Source: G963664935 sp963664935 | GTDB lineage: Bacteria > Pseudomonadota > Gammaproteobacteria > Methylococcales > G963664935 | Assembly: GCA_963664935.2 (NCBI GenBank) | Contig: CAXXSE010000002.1 | Location: 62,001-126,000 of the forward strand | Reading direction: 5' to 3' | Length of the DNA: 64,000 bases | Part shown: positions 35,880 through 46,291 of the stretch, in pieces | Numbering within the stretch: the stretch's first letter is position 1 | Layout: each line of letters opens with the position of its first letter | Notes under the pieces: generated by a model | Database searches by the model: none | What the model saw: only the letters and a program-made list of their open reading frames with translations | What the model was told of the DNA's origin: nothing | Made by a program: the position numbers and the translations under genes

Positions 35880-36205
35880 ACTCCTTACATTAAGCCACCG
35901 GCTCTGCCGGTGCGATGCAAATAGGCTCTGCCGTTCCAGCGTAAAGATTTGTTAAATTCACTTGGTCATACGTCAAGGTAATAAGAAGAATTGGATCACG
36001 CTGAAACATCGGGAAAAACAATAGATGGAACATTAAGGGATTAATATTCAGAGCAGTTTCAAAAATATGTTTCCAGTTTGATGTGGAATTATTTATTGAA
36101 AGTTATGCTAGTTCTTTGGGGTTGAGGATTCCACCTAAATATAAGCTCTTAGCCCCCTTCAAGGGGGCTTCCTCAAACCACCCGCTATGCGGGTGGTACT
36201 TGATT
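35880..36205. repeat. MITE-C copy 1: 326-bp palindrome-bearing element
   Basis: It is nearly identical to 45966-46291 (a handful of changes). Near the left end is an ACCGGC-TCT-GCCGGT hairpin. At the right end are two strong hairpins, one with 9-bp arms around a single C (AGCCCCCTT/AAGGGGGCT) and one with arms ACCACCCGC/GCGGGTGGT. Subterminal hairpins without terminal inverted repeats or target duplication resemble non-autonomous IS200/IS605 relatives. Both copies start ACTCC after TA and end CTTGATT. Confidence 0.7.
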
Positions 36206-36834
36206 AAAAAATGGTTTTCGAGCCCAGTAAATTCGGGGGATTTGACCAAAATTGGACATTCATATCATTGCAGTAGCAGTGTATCTCATTGATTTACGTG
36301 AAGCACCTCACTCAAACTTGAGATAAACCATGCAAAACCACAGATCAACATGTCCAGAAAAAGTGCTGATTTTGGGGCAAATTGTTAAGGTCTGGAATAG
36401 GAAAAATAAATCACCTTTTTGTTCAAACAAAACGGTACCAATGTGCAATAATTTGTTAATCACGACCTAAAGCCGGAATTATTGGCCCTTGGTGCGGGCT
36501 ATATCGCCGATGAGTGCAAAGATTTTGACAAATTTGACTGTTTCCAAGACCGAAGGCAAAAGAGGATGGTCGGATCAGGACTGAATCGGATTGAAGTGGC
36601 TGTTGGTTTGGATTTAGGCTGTTGCGGATAGGTAGAATGCCTGGGGCGGTGAACGAGGCGGCGCCCTTGTGGGCAACCCATTCTTTTTTCAAAATTCGAT
36701 ACACTGAACTTCCGCTTTTGGCCGAATCCGGCCAATTAACCTGATTTCCCGAATGACCGCTTTGGAGCAGATTCCAGACGTTCAGATTTTTATCATTGGA
36801 CCCTTGCCAAGGGTAGCACCTGGTTACCCACTCT

Positions 36835-37185
36835 TTGCCGAACCAAAGCCCTATATCCTCATCTTTTTTGAGTTTCAGGAGCGGGCGGACATGGGATTCT
36901 TTGGCCGGGAAAATCATTACATTTGTAACAGTTTGTAGTTTTTCTGTAGTAGACGCCGAAAGGATTAATTGGCTTGCCCTACTATCATTCCACTCCCACC
37001 TAACCTGGCAATACTCTTCACTTGATCGGATTCGAGCTAGAGTAATGGGTGGACGTGGGATTCTCGAAAAACCGTTGGGATTGATTCTTTCGGAATTCGA
37101 TTATCAAGAAAAAGTAACCAGCGATATTGCGATTGGATGCCGTCTTTTGGCTTGCTGTATTGATAGGCTGAAAGAGGCCGAATAA
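36835..37185 (+). CDS. Possible small hypothetical protein
   Basis: The last ~50 residues (GGRGILEKPLGLILSEFDY, then SDIAIGCRLLACCIDRLKEAE) look protein-like and helical; the N-terminal part does not. The frame may be a shortened or fused remnant of an island gene. A terminator-like hairpin follows at 37228. The stretch 36206-36834 shows nothing I can support, although long minus-strand frames exist there. Confidence 0.3.
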   Translation: MPNQSPISSSFLSFRSGRTWDSLAGKIITFVTVCSFSVVDAERINWLALLSFHSHLTWQYSSLDRIRARVMGGRGILEKPLGLILSEFDYQEKVTSDIAIGCRLLACCIDRLKEAE

Positions 37186-37227
37186 ATTAATCCAACCGGG
37201 ATTTCAAATCACAGCGTGCTAAACATT

Positions 37228-37263
37228 AAGTCCTGCCTGGATTCTTTCGGGTGGGGCTTTTTT
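37228..37263 (+). terminator. Terminator-like hairpin with T-run
   Basis: Eleven-base arms (37228-37238, 37249-37259) pair fully in RNA if four G-U pairs are allowed, followed by six T. The many wobble pairs lower confidence. Confidence 0.4.
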
Positions 37264-37462
37264 GCGCTTGGCGTAACCGTCGGGGACTCGAACTCAATTA
37301 CCTGTTAGTTTTCAACGTGGCCAATGCTAAATTTTATAAACAAAGACAGTCCTTAAAAATCAAGTACCAAAATCGGCCTCAGTGAAGGGCGAAGTGAAAA
37401 TCGCAAGAAATAATGCGAAGATGGCCAGTAGTTGGCGAATAGATGGTTAGAGGGAAAAGAAA

Positions 37463-37846
37463 ATGAAGACGCTCTATAACTTAGTTATCGATGCTGTATT
37501 GTTACTTATCACGTTATCTGAAACGCGCGCTGAATATTGCTCGATAGGGAAAATCACAGGAAACGTCTGTAAAGGATTTGTAATTGAATCCTGCAAATTT
37601 GTTCGCGTGGATGCCTTAAAGGACGACGAAGGGAACTTATTTGCAGTCAAAAGTTGTTATCGAAATGTTAGCACTTACAAGGAAGAGAACGGAAGGTGTT
37701 GGATAAATACTAAATCCAAAGGAGGTGGCGCGTTATCATGGGCAAAGAATGCTTTATCTCAGCCTAATTTTCTACATAAAAATAAAAAGGGTAAATACGA
37801 AGAAATCGATGTGGAATATCTTACATTTAAGTGTGTGAAGCGTTGA
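37463..37846 (+). CDS. Secreted Cys-containing hypothetical protein near the integrase end
   Basis: The 127-residue product starts with a hydrophobic segment (LYNLVIDAVLLLITLSETRAE) consistent with a signal peptide. The mature part has six cysteines (YCSIGKITGNVCKGFVIESC, SCYRN, GRCW and CVKR at the end). A proper GGAAAAGAAA-type purine stretch precedes the ATG. I have seen such proteins near integrases of islands but can give no function; disulfide-bonded periplasmic localisation is inferred. Confidence 0.6.
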   Translation: MKTLYNLVIDAVLLLITLSETRAEYCSIGKITGNVCKGFVIESCKFVRVDALKDDEGNLFAVKSCYRNVSTYKEENGRCWINTKSKGGGALSWAKNALSQPNFLHKNKKGKYEEIDVEYLTFKCVKR

Positions 37847-37967
37847 GGAAGTGAAACTTAACACCAAGGCGCAGAGTGGGGGATTTATGAACTTCCGGGG
37901 TCACTGCGCGGTGATCATGCGTGGATTGGGTGTACTAGATTGAGCAACACAAAACGAGCGGTGTGAG

Positions 37968-38090
37968 ATGACAAATAGAACAAGTGTTGTAATAACAATT
38001 ATCATTGCCGTAACTTTCCTGGCCGGATTATATTTATACCTTGAAGAAACTCGATATGATGCGGGAAAATACGGGTACCAAATAGACTGA
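37968..38090 (+). CDS. 40-residue single-helix membrane peptide
   Basis: ATG at 37968 opens a 40-codon frame ending TGA at 38090. Residues 7-25 (VVITIIIAVTFLAGLYLYL) form one transmembrane helix, followed by a charged tail. A purine-rich GTGTGAG precedes the start. No family is known; small membrane peptides are common in islands. The surrounding 37847-38284 shows nothing else. Confidence 0.4.
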   Translation: MTNRTSVVITIIIAVTFLAGLYLYLEETRYDAGKYGYQID

Positions 38091-38284
38091 AAAACAGGCC
38101 GCACTTGGATGCTAATAGGGGGCAAGAAAATACCGCACTAAGGGTTCTCGATTTTTGGCACGGTTTGAGCGTTAATCCCCAATAAACCGATTCCGCTTAC
38201 TCTGGAGCTTAAAAAACATTTCGTTCTCTCCGGGCAAAAAGCCTTCGTGAAGTATTTTGCCTTGTCGCTGGGTGGCCGATATCC

Positions 38285-39538
38285 TTATCCAGACAGATAA
38301 ACGACGTTACTGTTTTCAACCAGCTGTTGAAGACTACTAGACCAATTATCCAAGGCCTCTGTACGCTCAGGCATATATTCTTGGCGATTATATACCGCCA
38401 TCACACCCGTCATTTTGTGATTAAGAATTTTTTCAATCACATGCGGAGGTATTTTCAAATCCCCTAATCGTGTTGCAACCGATCGACGAATATCATGTGG
38501 AGTAAATATTTCCATATCCAAATAATTTCGTTCAAATAGCCGGTTTAACGTTCTTGACACGCTTCTAACGGTAATCGGCTTTTGGGGATTTGAAGGGCTG
38601 GGAAAAATATATTTTGATTCGCCTGACAGGGGCTTAATGTCCGTTAATAGTTGGATAGCATAATTGGATAGGTGGACTGTATGCTGGCGTTCTGCTTTCG
38701 TGTTTTCTTTTGGTAAATTCCACAGTCGATTTTCCCAATCGATATGTGTCCATTCGGTTAATAGCGTTTCACCTACCCGTTGGCCGGTTAAGAGTAACCA
38801 TTTAAAAGTGTATTGAGTTTGCCAAGATGCTGCGCATTTATTTAGATCATCTAATACGTGCCAAAAGTGGGAAATATCTTCGAACGTCAATGCTCTTTCG
38901 CGTGAAGCTTCGGTACCGCCTACGGATTTTCGTGTAATGATTGCCGCAGGACTGGCATCGATATGTCCTTGTTCAACAGCATATCGGAAGATCTGTTTTA
39001 CTACGGCTAGTGTGCGATTTGCGCGCACTCTGGAACCTCGATCAACAATTGCATTTAGCAGGTGGGCTATTTGGCTTCGCTTAACTTCTTTAACAGGGAT
39101 ATCGCCAATAAAGGGAAGGATATTTTTATTCAACATGCCCATCCATTCGCCTGGACATTTGAATTGGGTATCCACATGGCGCTTATAGTAATCATGCGCG
39201 ACCTTTGAGACTGTGTTGCGCTGAATTTCGTGTTTTTTCTTTAATTGCTGCGATTGTAATTCCTTTTGAATCTTTTCTGATTCGAACTCTTCTATAGGAT
39301 CGATTGTATTGCGAACCTTTGCTTTGCTTTCGGCAGCTTTCTGTCTCGCGTCGGTTAATGACATCAGCGGGTAATCGCCCAATTCCATCCAGCGGGTACG
39401 GCCACTAATCGTGTACCTGAACACAAATACTTTCCGGCCAGAGGGATAACATCGGACGTACAGTCCTTTGCCATCAAATAGTTTGAACTCCCTATTGGTG
39501 GCTTTCGTTTTTCGAATATTTACATCAGATAAGGTCAT
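38285..39538 (-). CDS. int: P4-type tyrosine integrase of the island
   Basis: The 417-residue protein has the N-terminal DUF4102-like arm-binding region (about 1-80, FDGKGLYVRCYPSGRKVFVF), a core-binding domain (about 105-200) and the catalytic domain with the complete set R254 (TGQRVGE), H348-x-x-R351 (HDIRR), H374 (LNHKM) and Y383 (VYNRQEY). It catalyses integration and excision at the tRNA-Pro site. The gene ends inside the island and starts about 170 bases from attR, with the direction typical of P4-like elements. Confidence 0.93.
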   Translation of the reverse strand: MTLSDVNIRKTKATNREFKLFDGKGLYVRCYPSGRKVFVFRYTISGRTRWMELGDYPLMSLTDARQKAAESKAKVRNTIDPIEEFESEKIQKELQSQQLKKKHEIQRNTVSKVAHDYYKRHVDTQFKCPGEWMGMLNKNILPFIGDIPVKEVKRSQIAHLLNAIVDRGSRVRANRTLAVVKQIFRYAVEQGHIDASPAAIITRKSVGGTEASRERALTFEDISHFWHVLDDLNKCAASWQTQYTFKWLLLTGQRVGETLLTEWTHIDWENRLWNLPKENTKAERQHTVHLSNYAIQLLTDIKPLSGESKYIFPSPSNPQKPITVRSVSRTLNRLFERNYLDMEIFTPHDIRRSVATRLGDLKIPPHVIEKILNHKMTGVMAVYNRQEYMPERTEALDNWSSSLQQLVENSNVVYLSG

Positions 39539-39566
39539 ATTGAACCCCTACTACTTGTTGTCGCCC

Positions 39567-39585
39567 CACTTACCGCTACACTTTT
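39567..39585 (+). repeat. Possible integrase arm-type site, right copy
   Basis: Second copy of the 19-base sequence at 5676-5694, 29 bases upstream of the integrase start codon. Confidence 0.45.
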
Positions 39586-39616
39586 ATTCGCGGTTGGGTG
39601 AAATGCTATGAATTGC

Positions 39617-39698
39617 GTTGAAACAATGATACCATTAAAACCTAGTGAAACCAATGGAGAACAGTGGTAAATGAAACAAGATGAAACTTGGGGAAACA
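39617..39698. promoter_or_regulatory. Iterated TGAAAC motifs between integrase and attR
   Basis: TGAAAC occurs at about 39619, 39646, 39672 and 39682, and GGAAAC at 39692, with two copies spaced exactly 10 bases. Such phased repeats next to attR could be binding sites for the integrase or an excision factor such as the AlpA-like protein. Confidence 0.4.
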
Positions 39699-39709
39699 GT
39701 AAGTCGTCG

Positions 39710-39765
<56 letters not shown>

Positions 39766-40150
39766 GGGATTGAGTTACATCGCATAGTTAGCTGTCAGGC
39801 GATTAAGCTCTTGCTTTACCGAAAGTTCATTTGACTCTGACCCAGTTTCTTCCTTATGACAAATTTTAAGTGTTATGCACCGGTTTTTCCTAAACGTAAT
39901 GGCTTTGCGTGCATATTTGAAACTTTAAGCAATGCAGCGGCAATCAGCGTGATGTTGATAGTGACGGTATTTTTGATTTTGCTGAGTGGGAAAGGCCGAT
40001 GTTTGCTTAAACGCTACGTTTTTCGTTTGAAGCATTGTCGAGAAGGGAATTCTAATTCAAAACTTGAGATATAGTGACGGAAAAGGGAGCCCAAGGACTC
40101 CCCTTTCTAACGCCGGAGTATCCGCCTTACAGTATTTTTTGAGGCTGGGG

Positions 40151-40599
40151 TTAGTAACGGTCAAATCGAAGTGGCGCGATATTTCCGGTGTTACGATAGG
40201 CCCAATAATCTTTGAGTATCAGAGCGTGATCAAAGGCAAGAGGGTTGGGTTCTTGGCCGGGAGTAATTAACCTAATATTTTTTGCGTCGCCCGCGGCCTT
40301 AGGCGTCCCGTCCGCGCGCCCGATATATACGGCGGTTACGCGGTGTGTCCGCGTGGGTCCCGCGTTGGGTTCGAATAGATTCCAAGTAAGATGGTGAGGG
40401 TTACGTCGAGCCTGGTTTCTTCCTTTGCTTCGCGTATGGCGGCCTGTTCCAGGGTTTCGCCGATATCAACGAACCCACCGGGTATCGCCCACCCAAACGG
40501 TGGGTTCTTTCTTTCGATCAAAACTATCGGATTTTCAGAACGATCATGTAATTCCATGATTGTATCGGCGGCAATTAATGGCGTGGTGGGTCTTGGCAT
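40151..40599 (-). pseudogene. NUDIX hydrolase with a frameshift
   Basis: On the minus strand 40599-40336 encodes 87 residues with the Nudix box GGFVDIGETLEQAAIREAKEETRLDV. Its frame ends at 40336, but the next frame continues directly with RVTAVYIGRADGTPKAAGDA, the expected Nudix continuation, to a TAA at 40151. The junction (GGACACACCGCG) looks like a dinucleotide slippage. Intact relatives have about 145 residues. The family hydrolyses nucleoside diphosphates linked to another moiety; this copy is probably dead or wrongly sequenced. Confidence 0.75.
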
Positions 40600-40760
40600 T
40601 CGGTTAGTTCTGGCTATCCGATTTCATTTCGTGATGTAAATCCCAAGTTTTAGAACTAAAAGGTTAGGGGCGGAGGCCAGAAGACATTAATTCTACATTT
40701 CATCTATTATTTTATTGATTGACAAACAGAATTTATTATCATCACGCGTCGTGCATATTG

Positions 40761-41609
40761 ATGTCAAATGAATTAACGCAACAGCTCGAAACCATGGTCG
40801 ATAAAATGCCCGCATTTCCCCAGAGCGTGCAAAGGGTCCTACAGTTGACCGCTGATTTAAATTGTTCTCACAAGGAACTTGTGCGGATTATAGAACACGA
40901 TCCGGTAATTACAGTCAAGATACTTAAGTTACTGAATTCAGCCTACTATAACCTTCCGCACAAAATTACGTCAATAAAGCGTTCGGTAGTTTATATCGGT
41001 TTTAATACGATCAAAAATTTGGCGCTCAGTATTGCCTCGGTCGGAATGTTACCCAAGAGAAATCGTGCGGGTTTTGACTCAAACCAATTTTTACTCCATT
41101 CCCTATCAACCGCCGCTATTGCAAAAACACTGGGTGGACGCCTTAACGAACCGGGAATTGATAGAACAGACTGTTTTGTTGGAGGTTTAATCCATGATTT
41201 CGGGAAAATCGTGTTTGCGCAATTTAAACCCGATGAATTTAGTCAATCCCTGGAAAAATCGAAAACAGAACATATCTCACTCCACCAAGCGGAACTTGAA
41301 ATTATAGGTGCGGATCATAGTTTCGTAGGCTCGTTGTTGGGTGATAAATGGCATTTTACGAATTCCTTGGCCGAGTGTATCGGTGCGCACCACCATGATG
41401 AAAACTCGAAGAATGTAATGCGGGACTGTGTCATAGCGGCCAACCAGGTGAGTAAAAAGATGGCAGTAGGTCATAGTGGCCATGATGTCGTGGATGAACT
41501 GCCAGGACCGGTATCGGATAGGTTTGGTATGGGGCTTGACGAATTAATCGCGTCGCTTGGGGATTTTGAAACTGAACGGGAAGAAATGAAAGCGTTTGCT
41601 GTAATGTAG
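40761..41609 (+). CDS. HDOD-domain signalling protein
   Basis: I start it at the ATG at 40761 (MSNELTQQLE); the frame is open 14 codons further up. The 282-residue protein has a full HDOD domain (about 8-205): FPQSVQRVLQLTADLNCSHKEL split by loops, VKILKLLNSAYYNLP, SIKRSVVYIGFNTIKNLAL and a degenerate HD site (GGLIHDFGKIVF, IGAHHHDE). HDOD proteins act in signal transduction in many proteobacteria; the output is unknown here. It is followed by two small repeat elements. Confidence 0.88.
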   Translation: MSNELTQQLETMVDKMPAFPQSVQRVLQLTADLNCSHKELVRIIEHDPVITVKILKLLNSAYYNLPHKITSIKRSVVYIGFNTIKNLALSIASVGMLPKRNRAGFDSNQFLLHSLSTAAIAKTLGGRLNEPGIDRTDCFVGGLIHDFGKIVFAQFKPDEFSQSLEKSKTEHISLHQAELEIIGADHSFVGSLLGDKWHFTNSLAECIGAHHHDENSKNVMRDCVIAANQVSKKMAVGHSGHDVVDELPGPVSDRFGMGLDELIASLGDFETEREEMKAFAVM

Positions 41610-41611
41610 TC

Positions 41612-41646
41612 TAGTACTCCTTCAATATAACCTTAGGAGTACTAGG
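41612..41646. repeat. MITE-A relic (35 bp)
   Basis: Inverted ends CTAGTACTCC (41612-41621) and GGAGTACTAG (41637-41646) enclose 15 bases. The ends equal those of MITE-A at 5146-5416, so it looks like an internally deleted copy. It abuts MITE-B copy 1. Confidence 0.55.
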
Positions 41647-41805
41647 AGGCTGTCCGAGAATAGAGAGCCTACTGCGGAAAAGCTGGATTTGGCCTGATTT
41701 TCCCATTATCTTCGTTAAATACAGCAAGTATTCGCCTCAAATAATGAAAAAATCAGGCTCAAACCAGCTTTCCCTCGCGACGACTTCTATTTTCGGACAG
41801 TCTCC
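41645..41805. repeat. MITE-B copy 1 (161 bp)
   Basis: Terminal inverted repeats begin AGGAGGCTGTCCGAGAATAG; the inner sequence carries AGCTGGATTTGGCC and AAACCAGCTTTCCCTCG, also inverted. The same element occurs at 42375-42537 (opposite orientation) and 63394-63556. It has no coding capacity. Between it and gcvR lie only about 50 bases. Confidence 0.8.
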
Positions 41806-41857
41806 TCACAAAATGTTACACTGAAAAATTAAATCGTGCCGCTTTCAAGGGCTCATA

Positions 41858-42376
41858 ATGCAAATTGCCGTAACCGTTTTCGGACAAAAAAAAGAAATTG
41901 AATTGTCCGAATTGACAAAAATAATCAGCGAAAATGAGTGTAATATCGTAGGATGCCAAGTTGAGCGACATTCCGAAACATTAGTCGGTTACCTCATTGT
42001 CGAGGGCCAGTGGAATCAAATTGTTAAAATTGAGAATGCCCTGCAAATCCACTTGCCAACACTTATTATCTCCATCCAACGATTGGACCTGAACAAAGGT
42101 CCCATGAATCACCTGCCTTATTCGGTGGATATCGTCGGAGCCGATTCGGTTGGAATGATCCATAAGTTGGTCTTGTTTTTTTTAGAGCACAACGTACAGG
42201 TCGAAGAGATTAACTCAAGTTGTTTTACCCCGGCGCAAACCTCAACGGCTTTGTTTTCGGTTCATTTCATCCTGAGTGTTCCCGCCGATAGCCACATCAT
42301 ATCTTTGCGAGACGCATTTTTTGAATTTTGTGACCCACTCGGTCTCGACGGTATTTTTGAACCGATAAAACGCTAG
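41858..42376 (+). CDS. gcvR: GcvR-like ACT-domain protein
   Basis: The 172-residue protein consists of two ACT domains: residues 1-75 (MQIAVTVFGQKKEIELSEL) and about 85-170 (YSVDIVGADSVGMIHKLVLF). GcvR represses the glycine cleavage operon together with GcvA in enteric bacteria, and gcvR-bcp is a common gene pair. The stop codon TAG (42374-42376) is formed at the edge of MITE-B copy 2, so the insertion may have trimmed the C-terminus by a few residues. Confidence 0.85.
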   Translation: MQIAVTVFGQKKEIELSELTKIISENECNIVGCQVERHSETLVGYLIVEGQWNQIVKIENALQIHLPTLIISIQRLDLNKGPMNHLPYSVDIVGADSVGMIHKLVLFFLEHNVQVEEINSSCFTPAQTSTALFSVHFILSVPADSHIISLRDAFFEFCDPLGLDGIFEPIKR

Positions 42377-42537
42377 GAGGCTGTCCGAGAATAGAAGCCG
42401 TAGCGAGGGAAAGCTGTTTTGAGTCAGATTTTTTCATAATTTGAGGCGAATAGCGGGGCTCTTTAACGAAAATTATGGGAAAATCTGGCCAAAACCAGCT
42501 TTTCCGCAGTAGGCTCTCTATTCTCGGACAGCCTCCT
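42375..42537. repeat. MITE-B copy 2 (163 bp), between gcvR and bcp
   Basis: It is the inverted counterpart of copies 1 and 3. It starts within the gcvR stop codon and ends 17 bases before the bcp ATG, so it separates the pair and supplies the region just upstream of the bcp ribosome-binding site. Confidence 0.82.
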
Positions 42538-42553
42538 CCTAGGGAGAAAATCA

Positions 42554-43027
42554 ATGAATATGAAAGAGCGTAACCCCGCGCCTGCCTTCGAAGCGCCGGC
42601 GACGGGTGATCGTACCATTAAACTATCGGATTTCGAGGGTCAGAATGTCGTGCTCTATTTTTATCCAAAAGACAACACGCCCGGCTGTACTCTGGAAGGC
42701 CAGAATTTTCGCGACCGAATACACGAATTCGAGCAGCTAAATACCGTCGTTTTGGGCGTTTCCCGAGACAGCATTCGTATCCATGAAAACTTCAAAAACA
42801 AACATGAATTTCCTTTTGATTTGCTTGCGGACCCGGATGAAAAACTGTGTACCTTGTTCGACGTGATTAAAATGAAAAATATGTATGGAAAAAAGGTTCG
42901 CGGTATCGAACGATCGACATTTCTCATCGACAACCGGAGCAATATTGTTTTCGAATGGCGAAAGGTTAAGGTCAAAAACCATATTGAGGAGGTTTTGGAA
43001 AAACTTCGTGAACTAAAATCTGATTGA
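42554..43027 (+). CDS. bcp: Thioredoxin-dependent peroxiredoxin Bcp
   Basis: The 157-residue protein is a Bcp/PrxQ-type peroxiredoxin: NPAPAFEAPATGDRTIKLSD, the peroxidatic Cys in YPKDNTPGCTLEGQNFRD, and LGVSRDSIRIHENFKNKH. The usual resolving Cys five residues after the peroxidatic one is replaced (CTLEGQ), so it may be 1-Cys-like. The enzyme reduces peroxides in the cytoplasm. A GGGAGAAA sequence precedes the ATG. Confidence 0.92.
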   Translation: MNMKERNPAPAFEAPATGDRTIKLSDFEGQNVVLYFYPKDNTPGCTLEGQNFRDRIHEFEQLNTVVLGVSRDSIRIHENFKNKHEFPFDLLADPDEKLCTLFDVIKMKNMYGKKVRGIERSTFLIDNRSNIVFEWRKVKVKNHIEEVLEKLRELKSD

Positions 43028-43096
43028 AGGGTGGGTGGTAGCTAATTAATTGGGACATGTGCTACTTGTAATTCATAACGATTTACAAGAAACCAT

Positions 43097-43285
43097 TCAG
43101 TTCACCTTTAATTTTGTTTTAAGCTGTTCGACAAAACGTCGTAAGTGTTTTAGATCAGCCAAGGACTGATTCGTAGGATGGACCGCTAGAAGATGTGAAG
43201 TAAAAATACTTAAATAGACCTGTGAATCCGTATTCTTTTCGTTTCCGGAAACATAATAGAGCAAATCCCAATAGGCCCCCTTTTA
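43097..43285 (-). pseudogene. C-terminal gene remnant on the minus strand
   Basis: A minus-strand frame without start reads GAYWDLLYYVSGNEKNTD, then SQVYLSIFTSHLLAVHP and SLADLKHLRRFVEQLKTK, ending at a TGA at 43099-43097. Composition is protein-like; no family recognised. The other parts of 43028-43578 show no gene. Confidence 0.35.
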
Positions 43286-43853
43286 TTATTCTAAAGTTAT
43301 CATTCAAAGTGACGATAACTTAGCTACATGCTTACAACAAATAGGTATATGACGTTTGACCTGATTCTATAGCTTTATAGCTCAAGAGTTGTGAGTTCAT
43401 CGTAACCATATCAAAAATAAGAAATAGTACTTTCTCGTGGTTTTTTAAAGTATCTCATTAATTCAATAAGGTACGTTATATTTATGCTAAATGAACAGAG
43501 AATTCACAACTCACGAGTTTATAAGTTAAGGGTTGTTGTATTTTTAACATACGCATTAAACAATTAGGAAAACTTATTATGAGAATACCGCTTTCGTCGC
43601 TTTGGATTTTGTTACTAATTATGTTGATTCCGTTAACGGGGTTAGCTGAGGTTGGTAAAGATTTGAGCGCAAAAGGTGCAAATATGTATCGATCACGAGC
43701 AGGCCAAGTGCTGACTAAAGCGTCGTCACTTGCGCCAGAAGCAGTGGTCATGAGCTTCTTACGCAGTAAAAATATTAATACCGAGACACTTGATTCACTG
43801 GTTGTAACGACTGCAAATAACGTCAACAAAAACGGTGTGACGCATATCAAGAT

Positions 43854-45653
43854 CTCGTCAGTCACGAGTTCTAGCCGATTTGACGTAACTATTCAGGCCC
43901 TGAATTCATTTTTTCGATGTGTCACCTAGACCAACGGAAGAAAGTCTTATCACCCATTGATAGCTCTGCGCTTTAAGATTGCCCACTGGTGTTCATAAAA
44001 GATGAGTAGTGTAGAAAATAGAAATCGATAATTACGACTAGACATTTGCTAAAAAAACACGGATCCTTCTTTTCTTTGTAGAAGTACAGATGGAAGGAGG
44101 AGACCCCGTGCAACAGTATATTTCTCAGAGTTTAGAAAGCTTTCAAAGCGTTTTTTCCAGATCGAGTACTTGGTTGTTGTTCTGCGCCATTGTGATTGGA
44201 TTTATGGGGGCAGGAGAAATGATCGGCGTGACGTCGTTGTGTCGTTTCTGGCTATTAGATGAACTTGGTTATTACCGCTTGCTCCGTTTTTTTAGATCCA
44301 AAGCGTATGTCTATGGGGCGTTGCTCGATGCTTGGCAAGATTTTGTGAATCGCCAAGGAAAATCCGTTGAAGTAGCTGGACGAGCGATACTTCTGGGTGA
44401 CCATACCGCGGTGATCAAAGATGGACGCAAGATGCCCGGCGTGGTATCGATGCACGAGTCATCGGAGACGCAAACGAAACCCGGCTATTTTCGGGCCCAA
44501 TGTTGGGGCAGCATTGGCATCTTGATCGGGTCGTTATCCGCTTGTTTTTGTTGTCCTTTGCAGCTTCAAATTCATCAGGGATGGGCTCATTTAGGGTTGA
44601 ACGACGAGCGCGATAATCCATGTCGGATCAAGCTCACCGACCGCTTGGTGGCCATGGCGATTCATTTTGCGGTGACGAATCACTGTCTGTGTTATTTGGT
44701 GTTGGATGCCTTTTTTTCAACCGGGGGCGTATTTCGAGCTTGCCACTATTATTCAATCCAGCATCAGGCGCGGTGGGTTGAGGTGCTGGTCAAAGCCAAG
44801 AATAGCTATGTGGGTTTATTTCCCCGCGCCACCGAAACCCGCCTCTCGACCCGGACCTCAGCCGCTCTATGGCGAGAAAGTGTGTTTAAGAGAATGCTTC
44901 GACCACCTTCATTTGTTTGAGACGGTGACCTGTCAAGTCTACGGTAAAACCGAATCCATCCGGGTTATGACGCTTACACTGTTATGGCGGCCCATCGCTG
45001 ATCAGGTGTTATTTATTCTCGCCGTCACCTCAAAAGGCCCAATGGTTCTAATGAGTTCCGATTTAACGCTGTCAGCCATTGATGCCGTTGAACTGTATTG
45101 TGCTAGAACCCGCATTGAAATCATGTTCGCGATGTTAAAGCATGTGATCGGCGCCTTTAAATTTCGTTTTTGGACTAAAAAATTGCCAAAACATTCTAGA
45201 CGCCCCTTTTCCAATCGTCTTCTCAAAGCCCCACAGCCCCAGGATATTCATACCGTTCAAGCGTGCTGGCGAGCCTATGAAATCTTCGTGCTCTGTGCCT
45301 CCATTGCCTTGGGGTTAATGCAATTGATTGCGCTCCAGTATCAAGATACGATTTGGTCTGAGCACTCGCTTTATCTTCGCACTCAATCGCGTGATTTGCC
45401 ATCGGAGAAAACCGTCAAGCAAATTTTAGCGCCATTGTTCCTCAAACAATTCTTTCGACTTGAGGAAAATGGCATGATTCAACAGATCCGTGCCCGCTTG
45501 ATGGCTGTTTCCGATGAAATAGATGACGATTAAACTGAATGAGGCGTTCTATGCTCTAATTCTCTGCGATCTTCAAAATTTTTCATCAAACATACTACGA
45601 TGGAGAGGGTAGTTTTGCCCCGCTTTTCTCGCTGTTAACTCACGACTGCCGAG
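43854..45653. mobile_element. Insertion sequence, 1800 bp, 8-bp target duplication
   Basis: Ends are CTCGTCAGTCACGAGTT and the inverted CTCGGCAGTCGTGAGTT (three mismatches). The target ATCAAGAT is duplicated at 43846-43853 and 45654-45661; removing element plus one copy restores the M36 reading frame (THIKMLQSVDG). Family not assigned. Confidence 0.85.
44090..45533 (+). pseudogene. Transposase of the 1800-bp IS, frameshifted
   Basis: The first part (44090-about 44830; LLGDHTAVIKDGRKMPGV with a likely catalytic Asp, and SETQTKPGYFRAQCWGSIG) continues in another frame to 45533 (FPAPPKPASRPGPQPLYG, then YCARTRIEIMFAMLKHVIG with a likely catalytic Glu). The change lies near 44822-44835. The pattern is that of an IS4-like DDE transposase of about 480 residues. 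One frameshift suggests the copy is inactive. Confidence 0.7.
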
Positions 45654-45965
45654 ATCAAGATGTTGCAATCGGTGGATGGCTTATCTGTTTACGGAACCTA
45701 TGTTAAAGCAAGTGTCGATCCTGATGGGCACTTAGAAAGTTTGATCGAAAACGTTGCCAGTGTGACTTCCTCGGGTATAGTACCGGCGCGCATAGACGCT
45801 GCTGAGGCATTTGATGTGGCCTTGGTACAGCTTTATCCCGGCCTCAGGAACCAATATGCCGTTTCTAATCGGAGTGGTAAAAAAACAACATTTGACGGTG
45901 GGGATTTTTTCTACCAGGATCCTACCGTAATGCTTATTGGGGCTCCCTTGGCCAATGGCACATTA

Positions 45966-46291
45966 ACTCCTTACATTAAGCCACCGGCTCTGCCGGTGCG
46001 ATGCAAATAGGCTCTGCCGTTCCAGCGTAAAGATTTGTTAAATTCACTTGGTCATCCGTCAAGGTAATAAGAAGAATTGGATCACGCTGAAACATCGGAA
46101 AAAACAATAGATGGAACATTAAGGGATTAATATTCAGAGCAGTTTCAAAAATATGTTTCCAGTTTGATGTGGAATTATTTATTGAAAGTTATGCTAGTTC
46201 TTTGGGGTTGAGGATTCCACCTAAATATAAGCTCTTAGCCCCCTTCAAGGGGGCTTCCTCAAACCACCCGCTATGCGGGTGGTACTTGATT
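45966..46291. repeat. MITE-C copy 2, inside the protease gene
   Basis: Second copy of 35880-36205, same length (326 bp) and orientation. It sits between ACA-TTA and GAA-GCC codons of the M36 gene. Its right part is open in frame, so an ATG at 46169 could begin a shortened protease with about 41 MITE-encoded residues in front. Confidence 0.75.

Noticed and set aside
36456..36917. Long minus-strand open frame (153 codons) between MITE-C and the small island proteins
   Set aside because: The translation is rich in Ser, Pro and Asn without a recognisable domain, and it overlaps a more protein-like + strand segment. I could not support either as a firm gene.
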